Source: Tribonema minus
Taxonomy: Eukaryota; Sar; Xanthophyceae; Tribonematales; Tribonemataceae
Direction of reading: 5' to 3'
Length of the DNA: 64,000 nt
Assembly (NCBI GenBank): GCA_017506865.1
Contig: JAFCMP010000125.1
Location: 124,001-188,000, forward strand
Of the stretch, positions 56,899 through 64,000 are shown piece after piece (the first letter of the stretch is position 1; each line of letters starts with the position of its first letter). The translations under genes and the position numbers were made by a program. The notes under the pieces were generated by a model, which had not been told where the DNA came from, made no database searches, and saw nothing but the letters and a program-made list of their open reading frames with translations.

Positions 56899-59800
56899 AT
56901 GACGCCCAAGGCTGTCGTAGACCCGCAGCCGGATGCCCTCAGCAGCTGCAGCACCGCCTTGCTCGATGGCGAACTGAAATTCGCTGGCTTCCAGGTGAAG
57001 GTATCAGCCAAGGCTGTCCGCACCGTCAATCCTATACGCAGGATAGTGGAGAACATGAAGCCTCCACAATGCTCGGACAGGGAGCTTATATCGTTGTCAT
57101 TAGGTGAGCACAGCTGTCTCAGAACACGCTCTCAATGTTACCGGATGTTTTGCTGTGCGCCACTTGGTCTCAAACCGTGACATCGTGTTGCATTAATGGT
57201 TATGGTCGGTGTGCTCGAAGTACCGCCGAAGTTGCAGGAGCTATTCCTGATCCAGGATCGATTCCTGATCCTGGCATTTGTACAGTGCCGGCAAAGTCGG
57301 CAGCAGCGACGTGGAGGCGCTACAATGCGGCCGCCATGTACCCTAGAGACTGCAAACAATGGATAGTGGCTCTGTTACCACAGATGGATGCTTAGGTCAT
57401 CATCATTCTGGCTGCTATTACAGAAACAAACTGTAGCCAAGTGCGGCAGAGCAGACCGAAATCGTAGGCCAGCTTCTTGCGGAGACCGATCGCCCTCGTC
57501 CTCATATGGTCCACCTACAGCACCATTGTCACCACTCCGTCAGCAACAGAGCTTAGACCACTCCATCTGCTCATATCATCCCCCTCCCTCTCTCTCCCCC
57601 TCACGCCACCAAACCTCACGGCAACCTCAACACTCCAACACCAACTCCCTCATGCTGCTGCTGCCGCAGGCGACCCGTGCGCGCACGGCAACCTGCGCGC
57701 CCCCGCCTTCCTCTCGGAGCTCGTCGCGCGAGCCGCGCTCTCCGGCGCCAGCGACGGCTACTGCCACAGCGCCGGCGCCCCGGCGGCGCGCGCCGCCGTC
57801 GCCGCCGCCTACAGCACCGCCGCGTCGCCGCTCTGCGCGGACGACGTCTTCATCACGTCGGGCTGCAGCGGCGCGCTGGAGCTCGTGTTCGGAGCGCTGC
57901 TGGACCCGGGAGACAACGTGCTCGTGCCGCAGCCGGGGTTCCCGCTGTACAAGGTGAGCGCGGCTGCTGTAGCCGGCCGCTGCCGCTGCTGCTTGCGAGG
58001 GCCGCGCCTGCGCAACGAGCTGCCTCGCAGCACTGCTCGGCAATCGTGTGCTGTGTTGCGGCGTAGGTCGGGCTACAATTACCGCCGTCACTACGCGTTT
58101 GTTGTGTGACACGCTAGTATCGCGCTGGCGCGGAGCGTTGCAGGGCTGGACAGGCAGCGACGGCGGCTCGAGTGCTGCCGTTGTAGACCGAGGTACTGCG
58201 GTTGGCTGAGCGCAGTGCTCCATCAGTGCGACAGCGCGTGCGCCCAAGGATGCTGAGAACTACAAAGCACAGTATGCGGTTGGTCACTATTAGCATCATA
58301 GCTACGGCCCTCGTCTGCATGCTGCAGTGATGCGCTGCTGCTGCGCGTCGTCGTCAAGCCCGCGCTCACAGCCATTGACCTGAACGCTGATGACTGCTGC
58401 GAACGCGCCGCCGCTGCAGGTGGTCGCCGAGAGCCTGGGGGCGGAGGTGCGCCACTACCGCCTGCTGCCCGACCGCGACTGGGAGGTGGACCTGGAGCAT
58501 ATGGCGTCGCTGATTGACGGCGACACGCGTGCGATCCTCGTCAACAACCCCAGCAACCCCTGCGGCAGCGTGTACTCAGAGGTACATGCATCCCATCGTC
58601 TGTTGATTACTTTTTTGTGCAGCGAACCCATGATAGTAATTTTCGGTCTCAGTCACGCAACATCCAACAAGTGTTGGTTCGTGTAGTCTTGAAACCTCAG
58701 GTACGAAGTATGAGGTTGTGACACTGCGACTTCATTGTTAACACCAGCTGTCGCGTGCAACAGTCAGTTTCTGCCTTGCGCTCATCCGGCCTTGCGCTGC
58801 GCTGTGTGTAATGGATGCTTGAGCGCTGACGTTGCGCTACCTCGCTCGGTACGGCGGTGGCGGCGCGTTGATTGGCGCGGCAGGTCGCTGGGCAGAGGCG
58901 TTGCGTTATGGTGCCTTGTCTGCAGGTGCAACGTGCAGACCGATGCCGTCGTTGGCATCCATGGCATCATCGCAGCAGCAGCAGCAGCAGAAGCTCGCAC
59001 TTGCGGTCGTGATGCGGCCTGCTTATGGTACACTAATGCGCACATTTCGACTGTGCCATTGACCGGTCGGTGCATGTTGAGTTGCGTTTTGAGTATGTTG
59101 TTGTAAGCACAGGGTCACAGCGGCTGTCTAACCCTGACCCTTACCCCAAGGATGCCCCCCCGTCATGTCGACGCAGGAGATGTTTCGGACGCTCATCAGC
59201 CTTGCGCGGCAAGCATGCGCTGGTCACCACCAGTGTCAAAAGTCTGATGCACTTTAATGGCTCCCTGATGTACAGCGATTTGTGATTGATGCGTGCATGC
59301 TCTTTGGAAAAGTTGGGGGGTCAGGAACAGGGCTGGCATCAGGGTTGAGGTGGCCTGCGCGTGCACGATCGAGGATATCGGTGCCCAAGCCTTCGCCCAG
59401 TGCGCGCCCCCCACCCTGCACGCCACACCACCTCGAGAGCACCCGGTCACCGACGGATGCACAGCAGCGCTTGCCGCCTCTGACACGGCAGCAATCCCCG
59501 TCACCCTGTCGGTCATCTTACAGCGCCGGCCGTGCCACGGTACTGCACCCCAACCCTAACCTTAACCCTAGCCGCCACTCAACCGCCCCCCCCCCCCCCC
59601 CGCTTCCCCCCCCCTCAATTCAATTCCTCCCCCCCACGCCCCCCCCCCAGGAGCACCTCCGCGCCATCCTCGCGCTTGCGGCGGCGCGCCGCCTGCCGCT
59701 GATCTCCGACGAGATCTACGGCGCGCTGGCGTTCCCCGGCGCGCCGCGCGCCTTCACGCCCCTCGCCGCACTCCCCGCGCGCGCCCCCCTCATCACCCTC

Positions 59801-61885
59801 GGCGGCCTCGCCAAGCAGTGCCTCGTGCCGGGGTGGCGCTGCGGCTGGGCGCTGGTGCGCGATGTGGGGGCGGGCGCGGGGGGGGAGGGGGCCCCCTTGC
59901 GGGGGTCCGCGCGGGCCTCACGGCGCTCTCGCAGGTGTCCCTCGGGACGTGCACGCTCGTGCAGGTGCGTCACGCTTGATGCGGGGGTATGCGCGTGTGC
60001 GTGCAATTTGAAGATGGGGTTATGCGTGTGCGGCACGCTTGCCGCGGTGCGCGCGCTCACTCGCACAGGCGATCGAGCAATGCGCAGCGGAGGTGCGCTT
60101 GCGTCTGAAGACGGCAGCAGACTGAGCAACCAGCGGTGAGCTGCCTGTGATGATGGCCGTGATGGGCGGAGGCAGCACGCAGGAGAGGGAGCGTGCTCGC
60201 TGCCCAAGTGGCGCATGCGTATGCAGCGCGGTGCCATGCGCTTGCGACGCAGCCAGCGTGATCGCAGACGTGTTTGGGCACACACGGCCCTACATGGTGA
60301 ACAACCTGACCCTACTTAGGTAGTGGTGAACTTACCCACTCGGACGCTGCCCAGTTCATACCCGATGAAACACGTGGCTGCCGCTCTGTGGTTGCGTTGT
60401 CGGGCTTTTGTCACTGCCACCCTGCGCCACTTTCCCCTTGTTGTCAGGGTAAGAGACCCCTGTGCTGTCAATTTGATGGTTCCAGGCGGCACTGTACGTC
60501 ATCTTGACGGTTTGCCCCCCCCCTACCCCCCTGCCCCGCCCCCGCCCCGTCCTGAGTCCACTTTGTCGCCACTGACGCTCAACAGCCACTTGCGAGTCAG
60601 AGCTGCCCCCTCGGCAGCGCATCGAGCTGCGGGGGCCAAGTAAGAAATGCATGCTCTCTCTCAAACACACCTGCCCGAACACGCAATTCTGACCTCCCCC
60701 ACCTTGCAACCCCCGTGATCTCACAGGCTGCGCTGCCGGAGGTCCTGGGCGCGGCGCGGCGCGAGCAGCTGCGCGCGTTCCACCTCGACTACGCGGCCTT
60801 CCTGGAGGGCAACGCGCGCTTCCTGGTGCGCCGCCTCGCCGCGGTGCCGGGCCTCAGCTGCTCCGCGCCGCCGCAGGTGAGCCGCGCTGCTCGCTGCCGC
60901 CTCAAATCGCGTTCATGCGCGCGTCAAAGTCTCTTCAAACTTCCTCGTGCGCCGCCTTGCCGCGATGCGGGGCCTCAGCTGCTTCGCGCCGCCGCAGGCG
61001 ACGCGCGCTGCTCGCTGCCGCATGCGTGGTCACGCGCTCCACCGCTCTCCAATTTTCATACTGTAGTAAGGCCTTGTGTCGCGTGTTCAAAGAGATGGGG
61101 GAGAAGCAGCGCGGGCTGGTACGCAGTGCGTGCGTGCGCCAGCAACGTTCGCGCGTGTCGCGAGCCTTCTTTGGGAGTGTGCGATATTCAGTCGTGTGTG
61201 TCTATTTTCTGTCGAGAGCAGGCGAGGGTGCGCCAACGCGGTGATGGTGAGGGATGTGAGCAGCTGATCGTGCCAGGCATGCTCAGTCCTCAGCAGTGTC
61301 ACGGTGCATGATCAACGCACCGCGCGTTATACTTGGGCACTGCAGCTCGGGCACTGCAGTTCTGCAAGCAAATTCTGCTGCGAACACGGCAGCCACCCCA
61401 CCCCGCCTCATCGCATGCAGCACTCCGCGTCAGTGCTTGCCTGTCTCGTCTGTCCTGTCCCTCAACCCCCACTCCCACATGCTCTGTCCCACATGCGAGA
61501 GACGGCCTACCTTGTCCTCTTTGTGCCCCTAATCCCTCACACACACACACACACACCCGCCCCCCCCCCTGTGCAGGGCGCCATGTTCGTCATGATCCGC
61601 ATCGACCCCGCGCAGTTGCCCGGCGTCGCCGACGACGTCGCCTTCGCCGAGGCGCTGCTGCGCGAGGAGGCCGTGGCAGTGCTCCCCGGCCTCGCCTTCG
61701 GCACGCCGCTGCACGTGCGCCTCGTCTTCTGCGCGCCGCGCGAGCGCCTGGCCACGGCGGCGGCGCGCATTGAGGCCTTCTGCCGCCGCTGCCGCTGCGC
61801 CGGCGCGGCGGCGGGCGGCGCCACTGCCGCCGCCGCTGCAGACCCGGCCGCTGCCGCCAGCACCGGCCGCGGAGACGCCGCGTGA
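56899..61885 (+). CDS. TAT: tyrosine aminotransferase (class I PLP aminotransferase)
   Basis: Exons 56899-57103, 57670-57953, 58420-58581, 59651-59964, 60727-60876 and 61577-61885, about 474 residues. Exon 1 gives the TAT signature SAKAVRTVNPIRRIVENMKP and ends LISLSLG, completed by DPCAHGNL in exon 2. Then come GYCHSAGAPAARAAVA, FITSGCSGALELVFGALLDP, ILVNNPSNPCGSVYSE, LPLISDEIYGALAF and the PLP lysine in LGGLAKQCLVPGWRCGW. The last exon has GAMFVMIRIDPAQLP and VLPGLAFGTPLHVRLVFCAP. TAT transfers the amino group of tyrosine to 2-oxoglutarate, giving 4-hydroxyphenylpyruvate for tocopherol/plastoquinone synthesis and tyrosine breakdown. Exon 4 changes frame at a G-rich run near 59874-59903, after which GLTALSQVSLGTCTLVQ continues the family sequence. 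One missing base in the assembly or a real lesion explains this. The other exons are in phase. Confidence 0.9.
59580..59650 (+). repeat. poly-C tract before TAT exon 4
   Basis: Long C runs broken by a few other bases run into the acceptor CCCCAG of exon 4, preceded by a telomere-like CCCTAACCTTAACCCTAG stretch at 59551-59572. The tract doubles as an extreme polypyrimidine tract. Confidence 0.8.
60941..61021 (+). repeat. decayed copy of the end of TAT exon 5 in the following intron
   Basis: The sequence CTTCCTCGTGCGCCGCCTTG...GCGCCGCCGCAGGCGACGCG repeats the last about 55 bases of exon 5 and the start of its intron (60821-60900). The donor GT has become GC followed by GACG, so it should no longer splice. 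Confidence 0.85.
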
Positions 61886-63473
61886 GCGAGCGGTGGTACG
61901 CGCTGCGAGAGCGCTGCGGCGGTGACACAGATCACTGCGGCAACAGGTCGCAGCGCTGTGGCGCAGTCTCGATGGAGGGCGCGCAGGCGGCAGATGCTGA
62001 TGCGCGCTGTTGCACTGTCACACTCTGAGCGCTGACACCGCTGCGTGCCGCTTCCATTTGGAGTATGCCGCTGCCCCCCCTTGTGGGAGGGTGGCGTGTT
62101 TCAACGACAATCGACCACCTTGTATAAACTCTCAACTGTTGGTAGCATTCTTGATAAGTAACGCGTCAGCACAAAGGGTGCACGCATGTACTGAAACTCA
62201 TCTGTCGATAGCGGCACGGACGGTGCCGAGCTCATTCCCATGTGTTGTCACGGCGTTTTCTCTGTAGCGATAGCGTTTCACTGCCCCTCGTGAGGGCCTC
62301 TGTGCTGTGTGTGACGCGGCGTCGATGAAGGCTGTCGTTCATAGCGCGCCGGCAGCGCGGATGCCGCCGACCGACCGGTATGTACTTCAACTTGAAGTAT
62401 CTCATTGTGTGCTTTCCAGCGGGAGGATGGAATCAATGTGTTCGCTTGCGTACGTAATCACTGTCAATAATGCAAATTGTGTGCAGCTCAACATCATGTT
62501 TTCTATGACGTCAGATGGTGCCTTGCTGTGCACTGCTGTGTTGATGCATGATGAATTGTGTCTGCTCCTGAATGCTCTAGGTCGTCATATTGACCATGCC
62601 TCGCAGCTGCACATTGTACGCCGACTCTCCAGCCCATTTGGTGCAGAAGCATGTAGCTAGCGGTGTTGCAGTGGTTTTGACATGTATGCCAGGCGTGCTG
62701 CTCGAAAAATTGGCAAGACGGGGTAGGCATTGCTGGAAGGATCGCAAACTCAGCAACGTTGAGTCTTATGATATAAATGCATACATGCACCACAGTACGC
62801 CGTTTGCAACCAGCCGATCGCGCATCTTATACAGCTTGACATCAGTCTAATCAGACAGCAGGCTGCCCTGTTGAGTAGCGGAAGCAATGCCACTGTTATG
62901 CCCGTGTGATGGACTCAGTACTCCCCCGCCCTTGTACGCAGCAGGTGTGCCGAGCGTTGGCTGCTTTTCCCCATCGCAGTCAGGGGGTCAACGACACTAT
63001 CACCTTGTCAGCTCTGACACATGTGAGAACTGGGCTGACCTGACTGCATGGGGGTGCTACATACTACAAGAGTCGATGCATGTGCAGTGGCAATGCCTGG
63101 CATGCACCCGCTGCGACGGCCAGCACACCAAATGTTCGCGACCGCCTTGGAGTGGGCCAGGCAGTGCTCAGCATGGCAGTTATGTGCAACTTCAAGTGAC
63201 ATGACATCATTGCAGAGAGTGATCTCGCTGGCACAGTATGCAATGGCTCAACGGCAAGGAATAGATGTGGCACGAGCGCAGAAGCAACGGATAGCAGAAA
63301 CAACGCTCTGAAACGGTACAGTAAAGTTGCATCTATGACTGGGGGTACCAGGGCACCTGCGGGGTTTGTGCCACCAGTGGAGAGCACAGCGCGGCAGCCC
63401 GATCAACTTCAAGTACAGTGAATACTACGACGGTGTCTAGACGATGCGAGGGTTCATGAACGTTCATGAAGAT
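61886..63473. other. intergenic gap
   Basis: About 1.6 kb with no supported gene. It contains the perfect palindrome TACTTCAACTTGAAGTA at 62383-62399. Open frames on both strands have no recognisable features. Confidence 0.5.
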
Positions 63474-63575
63474 TCATGCACTGGCGGCCTTCGCTTTCAG
63501 GAGCTCCCCCACCACTTGTTGCGCGATCTTGCCGTCCATTTCGTCCTTGTGCTGGCTCATCAACTTACCCATGAC
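63474..63575 (-). CDS. last exon of a GatB/YqeY-domain protein (partial)
   Basis: After a GTGCAG acceptor the minus strand reads VMGKLMSQHKDEMDGKIAQQ, then VVGELLKAKAASA and TGA. MGK-x-M...(D/A)GK...(V)-V-x-x-LL is the C-terminal signature of YqeY/GatB-C domains, where the usual form is MGKVM...GKADG..V...V...L. These domains bind tRNA in amidotransferases. Eukaryotic stand-alone YqeY-like proteins are often mitochondrial. The exon enters in phase 0. The rest of the gene must lie to the right: I found no matching exon between 63576 and 64000. Confidence 0.65.
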   Translation of the reverse strand, partial: VMGKLMSQHKDEMDGKIAQQVVGELLKAKAASA

Positions 63576-64000
63576 CTGCACTCATGGGGGTTGGAAGACA
63601 AATGGGTATACGCAAGGGGGAGGGGGGGGGGGGGGGGGGGGGGTTAATTGCTTGTGTTCGAACATACAATACTGCACCTACTCGCTTATGACCTGCCATG
63701 GTCGGGTTTGTAAGAAATTGCAGTTTCACAGACGTGAGGTGACGTTTGATGACGTCTTCCTAACCGCGGTTAAACAAATGCTTGTGCACAAGAAAGGAAA
63801 TGAGCATCATAGGCCCGTGTGCGCGATCAATTTCATGACCTCACCATCGCAAGTTCAGATGCGGATAACTGCGCTCTCACCACACTTGTAGCCACAGCCA
63901 TAGCCCTCCAGCGCAATCACTAGCACTCAGATCGTGTGAACAACAACTTGGCCCGTTGATGGTCAACATAGTGCTGATCAGTACAATTACACAATGAGAG
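63576..64000. other. probable intron of the YqeY-domain gene
   Basis: No exon is recognised. It contains a long G run at about 63618-63643. Confidence 0.4.

Noticed and set aside
57200-57280. CCTGATCCAGGATCG...CCTGATCCTGGCATT direct/inverted motif as a possible regulatory hairpin
   Set aside because: Short, single occurrence in a TAT intron. It cannot be told from chance.
1-64000. tRNA, rRNA, CRISPR array, prophage or intact transposon
   Set aside because: I looked for T-loop motifs, regular direct repeats with spacers and transposase/reverse-transcriptase motifs on both strands and found none that hold up by eye.

Overview
The window is nuclear DNA from a eukaryote, most likely a photosynthetic stramenopile (ochrophyte alga). 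Genes are GC-rich and widely spaced, and they carry many introns of the GT/GC...AG type, mostly with GTGAGT-like or GTGCGT-like donors. The strongest lineage clue is a large TPR/HAT protein at 34.4-36.4 kb. It starts with a signal peptide followed by an AVSGF-type cleavage site, the bipartite targeting signal of complex red-derived plastids. A Crinkler-type NTPase and F-box/ankyrin genes of the LQWARANGCPW type also fit stramenopiles. The genus is not fixed by the sequence.

Layout, left to right. 0-4.2 kb: fragments of weakly supported genes. 4.2-5.8 kb (-): a single-exon, probable OB-fold nucleic-acid-binding protein, divergent from a small coiled-coil gene (6.0-6.6 kb, +). 7.1-10.4 kb (+): Crinkler-like NTPase. 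12.2-22.1 kb (-): a complete 13-exon SLC13/SLT-type anion transporter with inserted RCK_C (TrkA-C) domains. 23.8-26.6 kb (+): GET4. 28.0-29.8 kb (-): a secreted protein with two related cysteine domains, divergent from an IQ-motif/TPR protein (30.0-32.2 kb, +). 34.4-36.4 kb (-): plastid HAT/TPR RNA-processing factor. 36.5-42.6 kb: two F-box/ankyrin paralogues (+), the first frameshifted, flanking an armadillo-repeat gene (-) that is itself frame-broken. 43.8-52.3 kb (-): a 5-exon gene of about 2086 residues joining a J domain, 14 helical repeats, a NYN nuclease domain and four CCCH zinc fingers. 52.7-55.9 kb (+): UBLCP1, divergent from the previous gene. 56.9-61.9 kb (+): tyrosine aminotransferase. 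63.5 kb (-): the last exon of a GatB/YqeY-domain gene.

I built exon models by matching splice phases. The transporter, UBLCP1, the J-NYN-CCCH gene and the IQ/TPR gene close perfectly in phase. GET4 and TAT each close except for one missing base (or two extra) at a poly-G run inside an exon.

The genes are unrelated in pathway, and I see no operon-like system. The most novel items are the J-domain/NYN/CCCH fusion, the twin cysteine domain protein, the decayed tandem copies of exon ends inside introns, and a set of dispersed short repeats. I saw no tRNA, rRNA, CRISPR or intact transposon.
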